The notes: generated from the letters alone by a model not told the origin. A DNA stretch of 9,149 bases from Myxococcales bacterium (GCA_030622585.1 JAUXFZ010000065.1:1-9149), one strand, 5' to 3'; shown: positions 1 to 7,154, counted from the stretch's first letter. Numbers and translations: made by a program.

Positions 1-863
1 ATCTGGACGCCGGTGGCCCGCGAGCTTTCGGCTTCTGCGGGCAGGTCGCGCTCGCGGGTGCTCCGAATCACTGGCTTGAAGCGGACCTCCGCCTCGATGA
101 TGCCAGCGACCCCAAAGCTGACGAGCGCGCCTACGCTGACCCAGTTGCCAATGCGGAGCGCCTTCTCGACCCGTTGTGCACGTTCGAGCTGCTCCGGTGT
201 GGGGTTCTCGTCGCGGAGCGAGTTGTGGCCGATGAAGGTCGCGATCGACGCAACCAGAAACGCGCTTTCGGTGACCGCAAACATGATGCCGAGCTTCCGG
301 TCCTCGTTCTGAAACTGCCCGATTCCGAAGGGAAGTGCCGCGATCCAGCGGGAATTCACCTTCTCCACGGTTTCGGTGGCGACCAGCTCTTCGAGCTCTT
401 GGATGCGTTGCTGCTGCCGAATCAACTCCTCGACTTCGTCGGAGTGCTCACGCTGTTGGCGCGCAGCCTCCAGGGCATCTTGGCGCGCGACCTCCTCAGA
501 CACCTCCCTCTTGACCTCTTGAAAGGTGTGCACGACGGCCTCAGGAAACGCGACGGGGTCGATGTCGTAGTCGGGGTCCTCTTCGAGGAGCGATCGAAAC
601 TGCTCGCGGGCGGCGTCCTTCTTGCCCTGGAAGAGGTAGGTCGCCCCGAGGTATTTGCGGGCTTCGAGGCGCACGACCGGGTTCGTGGCCCGTGGGACGA
701 CGCCGCCGACGAGCGACTCCAGGCCCCGCGCGGCCTTGGTGTAGTTCTGCTTATCGTAGTTCCGCCGGGCAGACTCGAAATCTGACAGCTCGTCGGCCGA
801 CACCGGCAGCGCGAACGCAGCCATCAGCACGAAGATCAAACTGGAAAGCGCGGTGCACCGCAT
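1..863 (-). CDS. Exported TPR/coiled-coil protein with two C-terminal membrane segments (partial, runs off left edge)
   Basis: The reading frame is open from an ATG at 863 to the window edge (287 codons visible, no stop), so the C-terminus is missing. Residues 1-23 look like a Sec signal peptide: positive start, hydrophobic core, ending LPVSA before DE. Residues about 27-102 are helical and TPR-like (NYDKQNYTKAARGLE, then KYLGATYLFQGKKDAAREQF). Residues about 112-170 are charged and Glu/Gln/Arg-rich, probably a coiled coil. The segment LPFGIGQFQNEDRKLG (about 177-192) leads into hydrophobic stretches at about 191-212 and 236-256. This order (signal peptide, TPR, coil, G-x-GQ-x-N motif, two membrane helices) recalls uncharacterised myxobacterial envelope proteins. 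The gene starts 15 bp after the kinase stop in the same frame and is probably cotranscribed. A GTG directly upstream (866) is an alternative start; the ribosome site (AGGG) is weak and very close. The molecular function is unknown. Confidence 0.8.
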   Translation of the reverse strand, partial: MRCTALSSLIFVLMAAFALPVSADELSDFESARRNYDKQNYTKAARGLESLVGGVVPRATNPVVRLEARKYLGATYLFQGKKDAAREQFRSLLEEDPDYDIDPVAFPEAVVHTFQEVKREVSEEVARQDALEAARQQREHSDEVEELIRQQQRIQELEELVATETVEKVNSRWIAALPFGIGQFQNEDRKLGIMFAVTESAFLVASIATFIGHNSLRDENPTPEQLERAQRVEKALRIGNWVSVGALVSFGVAGIIEAEVRFKPVIRSTRERDLPAEAESSRATGVQ

Positions 864-878
864 CACCCTACGCGGGTT

Positions 879-2702
879 CTACGGGGTTTCTGCTTCGCTC
901 TCAAGCTGGAAGGAGTGCTCGGTCAAATCGCCGCCGGCTCGCAGGCGCACGACGCTCTTGTGGATGCGATAGCCGGGCGCGCTGATCCGGACCTGCGCTG
1001 AGGCGTGTAGGGAGCTCATGGGGATTCGGAGAATCTCCCGAATTCGCCCGGACACCCTGCGATTGCCGGGAAGGGTGATCCGAACGGTGGCATCGGCCGG
1101 AGTGGGACCCTTCAGATACAGCCTCGCGGGCTTGTAACGGAGCTTCACCGACAGCTCGAAGTCACGCGCGCCGGTGGGAATTCGTCTGCGGACGACACGA
1201 TCCTTGCAGCAGTCTTCCGCGCCGACGAAACGAAAAGTGTGATTGCCGACCCTGAGGCGGATGCGCCGAAAGTCGGGCCCGTACGGTTTGGAAGGGCTGC
1301 CGTCCACGCTGATCGACACGTTCGAAGGCGTGGGCTTGAACACCACCCAGCGCCTGCCGTTGGGCACGGCTGGCTGGGTCGCGCGGTCGGCGGCAGCGGA
1401 CTGTGGTGTGGCGCTCGGCTCCGCCGGGACGTCGGGCGGCTCGTTGGGCCCTTCCGCCTCACCGGGAACGAGCGGGGCGCCGATCTGTATTTCGTCCTCC
1501 GCGCCGCCCGCATCTGTGGCGGCCGGCACGACCTCGCCTCGAAGCCACGCGGCATAGCCCACGCCCACGAAGGCCACCGCGAGGACCGGCAGGGCAACGG
1601 CGATCAACGTGTTGCGGCGACGGCGACGACCAAGGGAACCAAGCAGCCTGAGAGCACGGTCGTTTCCGTCATCGATCGCGAGCGCCCTACTCAGCACGGC
1701 TTGCGCCTTCGGCACGTCGCCTCTTTTCGCTGCCGATTCGCCGAGCGTGAGAAGTCTTTGAAGCGACTGTTCGTCCAGCTGCTGAGCCACCGCGATCGGG
1801 TCGGAAAGATAGCGGGCCAGCATCTCATCCGGATCGTCGATACCCATCTCGACGAGAAATCGGCGCAGATCATCGGCCATCTCGGCGGCGCTTTGATACC
1901 GGTCGCCCGGGGCGCGAGCGAGAGCCTTGTTCACGATGCGGGCGAGATCCTCGCCCATCGCGGGACGTACGCGCAACGGGTCGGGATACTCGCCTCCGAG
2001 AAGAAGCTTCAGCAGGTGATGCGGATTTCGGCCAATGAACGGCAGGCGGCCGGTCGCGCAAAAGTAGAGCACCGTCCCCAAGGAAAAGACGTCACTGCGA
2101 ACGTCGCAGGTTCCGCCCTCTAGTTGCTCCGGCGCCATGTGACCGGGAGACCCCAAGATCTGACCGGTGACGGTGAACGTGTGTGCATCGACCATGTGCG
2201 CGATGCCGAAATCGGTGAGCTTCACGCAGCGATCTTCGTGGATCAGGACGTTCTCGGGTTTCACATCGCGGTGAATGATGCCTTTCGCATGCGCCTCGCC
2301 AAGGGCATCGGCGAGCTGAAGCGAGATGCAGGCCGCGACCTCTGGAGGCACCTCCTTGTGCTGCAGGACGAAGTCCTTCAGTGTCGGCCCGGTCAGCAGC
2401 TCGGCCGCGATGTACGTCTCATCGGACGTTTCGCCGCTGTAGTCGTAGATCTCGAGGATGTGCGGATGCCGCAGCTTCGCAACGCTCTTGGCTTCGCGAG
2501 TAAACCTGGCTCGCGCTTCGGCCGTTCGCTGCAGGTGCGGGTGCAGCACCTTGAGTGCGACGAATCGGTCGAGCGATCTATCGCGCGCTCGGTAGACGGT
2601 TGCCATTCCACCGTGGCCAATCTCGTCGAGGACCTCGTACTTCTCCAGTTTACGTAACATCTGCGCGGGAATTCCGAGGGTATCAGGTTCGAGAGCCGCC
2701 AC
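879..2702 (-). CDS. Membrane-anchored Ser/Thr protein kinase with extracytoplasmic PEGA-like domains
   Basis: This 607-residue Hanks-type (PknB-like) kinase should phosphorylate Ser/Thr on cytoplasmic targets. The catalytic domain spans about 22-285. It has the glycine loop GHGGMATVY (29-37), ATP-anchoring Lys51, C-helix Glu70, HRDVKPEN (144-151, catalytic Asp146, an RD kinase), DFG (164-166), and GSPGHMAPEQ with the APE at 190-192. Every essential residue is present, so it is predicted active. Residues about 313-355 resemble one TPR unit. An Arg run (359-363) precedes a single membrane helix at about 364-386. A Pro/Ala/Glu-rich linker (390-450) leads to two beta-rich PEGA-like units at about 451-526 (SISVDG, then VGNHTFRF) and 527-604 (VRISAPGYR), which should lie outside the membrane. 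Two adjacent cysteines sit at 498-499. The start is GTG, preceded by AGAAGGA at a short spacing; Met15 is a less likely start. The gene lies 9 bp after the kelch-like gene and 15 bp before the TPR gene. The ligand and substrates are unknown. Confidence 0.95.
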   Translation of the reverse strand: MAALEPDTLGIPAQMLRKLEKYEVLDEIGHGGMATVYRARDRSLDRFVALKVLHPHLQRTAEARARFTREAKSVAKLRHPHILEIYDYSGETSDETYIAAELLTGPTLKDFVLQHKEVPPEVAACISLQLADALGEAHAKGIIHRDVKPENVLIHEDRCVKLTDFGIAHMVDAHTFTVTGQILGSPGHMAPEQLEGGTCDVRSDVFSLGTVLYFCATGRLPFIGRNPHHLLKLLLGGEYPDPLRVRPAMGEDLARIVNKALARAPGDRYQSAAEMADDLRRFLVEMGIDDPDEMLARYLSDPIAVAQQLDEQSLQRLLTLGESAAKRGDVPKAQAVLSRALAIDDGNDRALRLLGSLGRRRRRNTLIAVALPVLAVAFVGVGYAAWLRGEVVPAATDAGGAEDEIQIGAPLVPGEAEGPNEPPDVPAEPSATPQSAAADRATQPAVPNGRRWVVFKPTPSNVSISVDGSPSKPYGPDFRRIRLRVGNHTFRFVGAEDCCKDRVVRRRIPTGARDFELSVKLRYKPARLYLKGPTPADATVRITLPGNRRVSGRIREILRIPMSSLHASAQVRISAPGYRIHKSVVRLRAGGDLTEHSFQLESEAETP

Positions 2703-2711
2703 CCCATCCTT

Positions 2712-4064
2712 CTATAGCGGTTCGAGCGTCGCGGGAACGCAGAACTCGAAATCCTCCCGAATGCTCGCCCCGTCGTCGCCTCCTGCAACGATGAACGCGC
2801 CGCTTTCGAGGATGATGCCGCCTGCTCCGGCCCTCGGTACGTCGAGCTGTAAGAGCGGCTGGATTTCGACGTCCGCCTCGTTCCAGCGAACCTCTTCCAC
2901 CAGGCGCGAGTTCTCACCGCCGATCACGAGCGCACTTTGCGCCGGCTGAAGCGCAGCCAGACGCGCGGTCGTCCACTGAGGGCCCGTGGCCGACACACAA
3001 CTACTTGGACAGCCATCGAAGCGAAGCGTGTCTTGTCGCACTGCGCGGCCGGCATCACTGCCCCCAATGAGAAGGGCTCGACTCTCGCCGTCGCCGACGA
3101 GGAGCCCGACTTCACGTACCCCGTCCATGACCCCAGCGACGGGCCGCCCGAGCGTAGCCCCATCGATCAGGATCTCGGCGCTTCCTTCAACATCGCCGCC
3201 GACGACCAAGACGTCACCGCCAAGCGCAGTCGCAGCGGGACCCGAACGCGGCTCACTCAGGCGGAGCGAAGTCACCTGGCCTTCTGGCCCGACCAACGAC
3301 ACCCCCGATTGAGCCTCACCGGCGACATCACCGCCAATCACCATTGCGCCGATGCCAGGAACCGCTACGAGGGCCGATCTTGGACCAGCCCCGTTGTGAA
3401 GCACCACCGGGGTGATGCGGCGAGTGGCGTCGAGCATGTTGAAAATGAAGGGCGGGGCGTTGCTGGGGAGAACCAGAATTTCCACCTCGTCGATCGAAGC
3501 CGCGCGCGTCTCACCCAGGTCCGACAGCGCCAAATCCTCCAAGAACAAACGAGACTCCCATTCGAGCGCATCGAAGAACTCGAGCTGTTCGGCCGAAGCG
3601 CTGGCGCCGCCGACGATGAGTGCGAACGTGCCGGACTGCACCATGCCGAAAAAGGCGCGCGGCGCCTCCATCAGGTCGAACGTGACGCGTTCGCACCCTG
3701 ACGGTGCGGAGGTCACGACGCGCAGGCTGCCCCTGCTGGCCGAGGGGACGAACATCGGAGGAGCGGTCAGGAGCTCGGTGGTCGCGCCTTGCATCTCGAC
3801 TCGAATACGCGTGGGCCTCGTGAAGGCCCTGAACTCCAAGAATGCCTCGAATTCGCCGTCGGTGATCGGGTATTCGTATTCCTCGGCCGGCAGCTCGCCC
3901 TCTTGGATGCCGATTCGGAGAACCGTGGCGTCGGTCCCCGCAGCAGGGTTGCCGTTATCGCCATCGACGATGACCGCATCGAACACGAACTGCCCTGACG
4001 ACTCTTTGCAAGCAAAGGCCGCGACGCAAAGTAGTCCAAGCAAGAACGTTCGCCAAAGCACCAA
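2712..4064 (-). CDS. Kelch-like beta-propeller lipoprotein
   Basis: This 450-residue protein is predicted to be exported. Residues 1-18 are a hydrophobic signal (FLLGLLCVAAFA) followed by Cys19, a loose lipobox with Ala rather than Leu at -3, so lipidation is likely but not certain. Residues about 25-115 form a beta-rich, possibly Ig-like N-terminal domain. From about 120 onward, hydrophobic strands ending in Gly-Gly recur at 152, 244, 289, 334, 382 and 428. They are spaced about 45-48 residues apart, with one slot near 198 that lacks the glycines. This is the signature of a kelch/galactose-oxidase-like propeller, most simply seven blades. Cysteines at 124 and 442 flank the propeller and could close it; 351 and 356 form a second pair. 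The listed start is TTG; the adjacent GTG at 4061 is equally possible, and neither has a clear Shine-Dalgarno. It is the first gene of the kinase operon, so a sensor or binding partner of the kinase is a reasonable inference. No enzyme active site was recognised. Confidence 0.85.
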   Translation of the reverse strand: MVLWRTFLLGLLCVAAFACKESSGQFVFDAVIVDGDNGNPAAGTDATVLRIGIQEGELPAEEYEYPITDGEFEAFLEFRAFTRPTRIRVEMQGATTELLTAPPMFVPSASRGSLRVVTSAPSGCERVTFDLMEAPRAFFGMVQSGTFALIVGGASASAEQLEFFDALEWESRLFLEDLALSDLGETRAASIDEVEILVLPSNAPPFIFNMLDATRRITPVVLHNGAGPRSALVAVPGIGAMVIGGDVAGEAQSGVSLVGPEGQVTSLRLSEPRSGPAATALGGDVLVVGGDVEGSAEILIDGATLGRPVAGVMDGVREVGLLVGDGESRALLIGGSDAGRAVRQDTLRFDGCPSSCVSATGPQWTTARLAALQPAQSALVIGGENSRLVEEVRWNEADVEIQPLLQLDVPRAGAGGIILESGAFIVAGGDDGASIREDFEFCVPATLEPL

Positions 4065-4077
4065 AGCAGGTTGCTTT
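4053..4077. repeat. Direct plus inverted repeat over the kelch-gene start
   Basis: CCAAAGCA occurs twice in tandem (4053-4060 and 4061-4068). It is followed after three bases by TGCTTT (4072-4077), giving the dyad AAAGCA-GGT-TGCTTT at 4063-4077. The element covers the TTG/GTG start of the leftward lipoprotein gene and lies 33 bp upstream of the pabB start. It could be an operator shared by the two divergent units or a small hairpin at the lipoprotein start. No binding protein is implied by the sequence. Confidence 0.4.
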
Positions 4078-4109
4078 ACCGGTGCCAGGCGAGCAAGTAG
4101 AGAAGAGCC
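4065..4109. promoter_or_regulatory. Divergent intergenic spacer between the kinase operon and pabB
   Basis: Only 45 bp separate the start of the leftward lipoprotein gene from the rightward pabB start, so promoters for both directions must sit here or reach into the opposing coding sequence. TTGCTT at 4071 resembles a -35 box for pabB, but no convincing -10 follows at the right distance. The purine run AGAGAAGAG (4099-4107) is a weak ribosome site for pabB. An in-frame TAG at 4098-4100 prevents any upstream extension of pabB. The promoter assignment comes from gene layout, not from a clear motif. Confidence 0.45.
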
Positions 4110-5432
4110 GTGTGGGCCGAACGCGTCGCTTCGATCGATGAGCTCAGCGTCGCGCGACGTCTGAGCGGGGAAGCCGGGTTCGCCTGGCTCGATTCGAACC
4201 GAAGCGAGTCGACAGACGGACGCTATTCGTTCCTCGCGGCCTGGCCATCCGATGAGATCCGAGTCGAATTCGGGGTCGAATCACCATTCGCGGCCCTTCG
4301 TCACGTCAGTCAGCGCGCCGACACGGTGAACTCCGAGGGCCCGGGGCCGAGCGAGGTGCCAGCCTGGATCGGCTACATCGCATACGATGCGTTTTGGTCG
4401 TCTCCTGCTCGGGGCCAGGCGCGGTTCAAGCGCGGACGCGATCCGATCATGCTGTTCCGGCGCTACCCGGCGCTAGTCGCCATCGATCATGAAAATGGCG
4501 AAACCTGGGTGGTGGGCGACAGCCGAAGCGCGTCCCATGCCTTTCGCACGCGACTGGACGCGCTACCGGAACGAAAGCCGATCGCCCCTTCGATCGGCGT
4601 GATCGAAGTGGATGACGCGCAAACGCACCGCAGGGCGATCGAACGGGCTCTCGACTACATCGGCATGGGCGAAGTGTACGAGGTCAACGTCGCAAGGCAG
4701 TGGTCGGGCTCGTTCGCGGGCGATGCGCTCGAGCTCTGGCAAGCGATGCGGGTCGCCAGCCGGGTCCCGCTGGGGATGTTTCTCGATGGAGGCGACCATG
4801 CGGTGCTGGCGTGCACCATGGAGCGCTTCATCCACTGGGATGCGGAGACCAAGACGCTGGTGACTCGCCCGATCAAAGGGACGATCCGGCGCGAAGCGAC
4901 CGACGACGGCGCCTCTCAACGCCTACGCGCCGATCCAAAGGAGCAGGCCGAACACTCGATGATCGTCGATCTCATGCGGAACGACCTCGGACGCGTCGCA
5001 CAAACTGGGACGGTGAAGGTCGCCTCGCCAATGATCGTGGAACCGTTCACGGGCCTCTATCACCTGGTGAGCACGGTCAGCTGTGTGACCCGTCCCGAGG
5101 TTTCGCTCGAGGCTATTCTGAAGGCGACGTTTCCTCCGGGAAGTGTCACCGGAGCTCCCAAGATTCGCGCGCTCGAGATCATCGAGGAGTTGGAGCGACA
5201 TCCACGAGGCGTGTACTGCGGCGCGCTTGGATTCATCGACCACGATGGCGGCCTTTCGCTGGCGGTCGCGATTCGAACGGCAACCATCGCCCGGGGCCAG
5301 GTGTCTTACTGGGCGGGGGGCGGAATCGTCGAAGCCAGCGACCCAGATCGCGAGGTCGCCGAAACCGAGCTAAAGGCGAGGGTGTTCCTGGACGCAGTCG
5401 CGGCGCTGCGAGGAGATCCCGCAGATGAGTGA
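4110..5432 (+). CDS. pabB: Aminodeoxychorismate synthase component I (PabB)
   Basis: This 440-residue cytoplasmic enzyme is predicted to aminate chorismate to 4-amino-4-deoxychorismate, the step before p-aminobenzoate in folate synthesis, using ammonia from a separate PabA amidotransferase. The chorismate-binding domain spans about 165-432. PIKGT at 254-258 carries Lys256; in PabB this lysine forms the covalent intermediate, whereas anthranilate and isochorismate enzymes have other residues there, so this separates it from TrpE. Also visible are VYEVNVARQW (189-198), Glu238 in TMERF (usually SPERF), MIVDLMRNDLGR (284-295), His318, GSVTGAPKIRALEIIEELE (344-362) and the metal-site glutamates of GGGIVEASDPDREVAETELKA (403-423). 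The N-terminal region has the family's RYSFLAAWP element at 38-46. No amidotransferase or lyase domain is fused, so PabA and PabC must be encoded elsewhere. The start is GTG, fixed by an in-frame stop 12 bp upstream. It overlaps the DUF924 gene by 8 bp. Confidence 0.92.
   Translation: MWAERVASIDELSVARRLSGEAGFAWLDSNRSESTDGRYSFLAAWPSDEIRVEFGVESPFAALRHVSQRADTVNSEGPGPSEVPAWIGYIAYDAFWSSPARGQARFKRGRDPIMLFRRYPALVAIDHENGETWVVGDSRSASHAFRTRLDALPERKPIAPSIGVIEVDDAQTHRRAIERALDYIGMGEVYEVNVARQWSGSFAGDALELWQAMRVASRVPLGMFLDGGDHAVLACTMERFIHWDAETKTLVTRPIKGTIRREATDDGASQRLRADPKEQAEHSMIVDLMRNDLGRVAQTGTVKVASPMIVEPFTGLYHLVSTVSCVTRPEVSLEAILKATFPPGSVTGAPKIRALEIIEELERHPRGVYCGALGFIDHDGGLSLAVAIRTATIARGQVSYWAGGGIVEASDPDREVAETELKARVFLDAVAALRGDPADE
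5410..5415 (+). promoter_or_regulatory. Shine-Dalgarno of the DUF924 gene, inside pabB
   Basis: GAGGAG lies 9 bp before the ATG at 5425 and within the last codons of pabB. This supports the ATG that overlaps the pabB stop (ATGAGTGA) as the real start. It also suggests translational coupling of the two genes. Confidence 0.7.
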
Positions 5433-6027
5433 TCGCATCGAAGACGTTCTCGATTTCTGGTTCGGCGAGCTCAACGAGCTCGGCTGTTCGAGCCCCGAGC
5501 ACCGCAGGCGTTGGTGGACGAAGTCGAACGCGTTCGACGAGGCGATCAAGGGACACTTCCTGAACGACTATGAGGCGGTTGTCGCCGGCGACTGCGACCC
5601 ATGGCGAAACACCGCGCGTGGCACGCTCGCGTACATCATCGTGCTGGATCAGTTCTCTCGGAACATGTTCCGTGGAACGCCCAACATGTTCGTCGCGGAT
5701 GAGCTCGCGCGAGAAGCCTGCTCTGAAGGCCTGGATGCGGGCTTCGATACCGAGCTCGAGTTCGACGAGCGCGTCTTCCTCTACCTGCCGCTGGAACACA
5801 GCGAATCAATGAAAGACCATCATCGCTCGATCGATCTGCTCAGCGGGCTGGTCGATAGCTGCGAAGAATCGCTTAAAGCAGACGCCCGGAACTACCTCGA
5901 TTTTGCCAAACAGCACAAGGCCATCGTCGAACGCTTTGGGCGGTACCCGCACCGCAACGAGACTCTGGGGCGCGCGAGCACGCCAGCAGAAATCGAGTTT
6001 CTCGAAGAGCCGGGATCGGCGTTCTAG
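5425..6027 (+). CDS. DUF924 family protein
   Basis: This 200-residue protein has the full set of DUF924 marks. The N-terminus has LDFWFGE (9-15) and RRRWW (27-31). The centre has LDQFSRNMFRGTP (74-86) and YLPLEHSES (120-128). The C-terminal part has HKAIVERFGRYPHRN (164-178), then LGRASTPAEIEFLEEPGSAF ending the protein. The length matches the family, and no signal peptide or membrane helix is present, so it should be cytoplasmic. The family has a predicted all-helical, TPR-like fold and no established biochemical role. It overlaps the pabB stop by 8 bp and has its own good ribosome site, so cotranslation with pabB is likely. Its TAG stop overlaps the stop of the converging permease gene. Whether it has anything to do with folate synthesis is not shown by the sequence. 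Confidence 0.92.
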   Translation: MSDRIEDVLDFWFGELNELGCSSPEHRRRWWTKSNAFDEAIKGHFLNDYEAVVAGDCDPWRNTARGTLAYIIVLDQFSRNMFRGTPNMFVADELAREACSEGLDAGFDTELEFDERVFLYLPLEHSESMKDHHRSIDLLSGLVDSCEESLKADARNYLDFAKQHKAIVERFGRYPHRNETLGRASTPAEIEFLEEPGSAF

Positions 6028-7154
6028 TCGAGCTTCTTTTGGAAGCGCATGGAGACGACGACGATCAGGATCAAGGTGAGACCAGCGAGCCAGATGAGCT
6101 CGCCGCGGAGCTCCGCGAATGACGCGCCCTTTAAGACGATGCCGCGGATGACGCGTAGATAGTGCGTCAGCGGCAGGATCGTGGACAGCCATCGGGCCGG
6201 CGCCGGCATCGCCTCCCAGGGAAACATGAAACCGGACAAGAGAATGTTCGGCAGCAAAAAGAAGAACGACATTTGCATCGCTTGCTGCTGGGTTTTCGCG
6301 AGCGTCGAGAACAAGAGACCTACCGCCAGACTCGCGGCGATGAAGAACACCGAGAGCAAGTAGAGCAATCCGATCGAGCCTACGATAGGCACGTCGAAGA
6401 CCCACGAGCCCACCCCGAGGACCAGGGTCATCTGCAGGTAGCCCACGCCGATGTAGGGAAGGAGCTTGCCGACCGTGAGCTCGGTGCTTCGGATGGGCGA
6501 CACGATGAGTTGTTCTAGCGTCCCGCGCTCGCGCTCGCGGGCAATAGCCATTGCAGTGAACATCACCAAGGTCATCGTGAGGATCACGCCTACCAGGCCA
6601 GGCACGATGAACACGGGGGTGCGAAGGTCCGGGTTGTACCAAATCGCAGGCTCGAGGGCGATCACCTGGGTGGGTGCTGCGGCGGGCTGTCCCAGTCGCT
6701 GGAGTCGCTCGACGCTGAGCACGGACGAGCGCGCGGATGCCAGCGACATGGCAGTGTCAGTTGCGGCTGCGACGACCTGCGGGTCCGAGCCGTCGACGAC
6801 CAGTTGAAGTTGAACCGTTCTGCCTGCTTCGACCTCGGCTCCGAATCGTGGCGGCACGACCAAAGCCACCATGGCCTCACGAGACCGCAGGGCCACGCCG
6901 ATCTGCTCGTACCCATCCACGTGGCCCACGACATCGTAGAAACCGGTAGCTTCCATGCGCCTCACGAACCCCCGGGACTCCGCGGAATGATCCTGGTCGT
7001 AGATCACGGTCGCGATGTGTCGAACGTCCGTGTTGATCGCATAGCCGAAGAGCAGGAGCTGGAGGATCGGAAGGCCGACCATCATGCCCATGGTCAGACG
7101 GTCGCGCCGGGCTTGGATCATCTCCTTCCAGGCGATCGCCAACATGCGGTTCAT
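6024..7154 (-). CDS. ABC-2 type transporter permease (YbhR/YhhJ-like)
   Basis: This 376-residue inner-membrane permease probably forms the channel of a multidrug or lipophilic-substrate exporter powered by the adjacent ATPase. It begins with a cytoplasmic helix (AIAWKEMIQARRDRL, 6-20) and a first membrane helix at about 22-42. A large extracytoplasmic domain follows (about 43-178). Five more hydrophobic segments lie at about 180-203, 229-250, 259-283, 294-313 and 352-369. The conserved coupling element ARERERGTLEQLIVSPI (205-221) lies after the second helix, as in YbhS/YbhR/YhhJ, and FMFPWEAMP (309-317) is also typical. Length and topology are complete. The ATG overlaps the ATPase stop (ATGA at 7154-7151), and GGAG lies 7 bp upstream. 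Only one permease gene is present, so a homodimer is likely unless a partner is encoded elsewhere. The substrate cannot be read from the sequence. Confidence 0.93.
   Translation of the reverse strand: MNRMLAIAWKEMIQARRDRLTMGMMVGLPILQLLLFGYAINTDVRHIATVIYDQDHSAESRGFVRRMEATGFYDVVGHVDGYEQIGVALRSREAMVALVVPPRFGAEVEAGRTVQLQLVVDGSDPQVVAAATDTAMSLASARSSVLSVERLQRLGQPAAAPTQVIALEPAIWYNPDLRTPVFIVPGLVGVILTMTLVMFTAMAIARERERGTLEQLIVSPIRSTELTVGKLLPYIGVGYLQMTLVLGVGSWVFDVPIVGSIGLLYLLSVFFIAASLAVGLLFSTLAKTQQQAMQMSFFFLLPNILLSGFMFPWEAMPAPARWLSTILPLTHYLRVIRGIVLKGASFAELRGELIWLAGLTLILIVVVSMRFQKKLD

Noticed and set aside
174..785. Plus-strand 203-residue ORF, leucine-rich
   Set aside because: It is antisense to the TPR gene, whose frame has a signal peptide, TPR-like repeats and membrane segments; the ORF is a GC-bias shadow.
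1239..2123. Plus-strand 294-residue ORF opposite the kinase
   Set aside because: It lies antisense to well-conserved kinase coding sequence, and its translation is Arg/His-rich with no recognisable motif.
2937..3701. Plus-strand 254-residue ORF, and another of 250 residues at 3412-4164, opposite the lipoprotein gene
   Set aside because: Both are antisense to the regular Gly-Gly propeller repeat, and they overlap each other; neither shows domain features.
4700..5428. Plus-strand 242-residue ORF within pabB
   Set aside because: It is an alternate frame of pabB with heavy Arg/Gly composition, while the pabB frame holds every family motif.
6032..6046. Hairpin GCTTC-TTTTG-GAAGC just after the converging stops, as a terminator
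   Set aside because: The stem is only 5 bp with no T-run following on either strand, and it codes for the permease C-terminus.
6104..6117. Perfect palindrome CGCGGAGCTCCGCG
   Set aside because: It lies inside permease coding sequence, and a 14-bp palindrome is roughly expected by chance in a window this size.
5806..6642. Minus-strand 278-residue ORF spanning the convergent junction
   Set aside because: It runs out of frame through the permease and antisense to DUF924, both well supported; its composition is Arg/His/Pro-rich shadow sequence.
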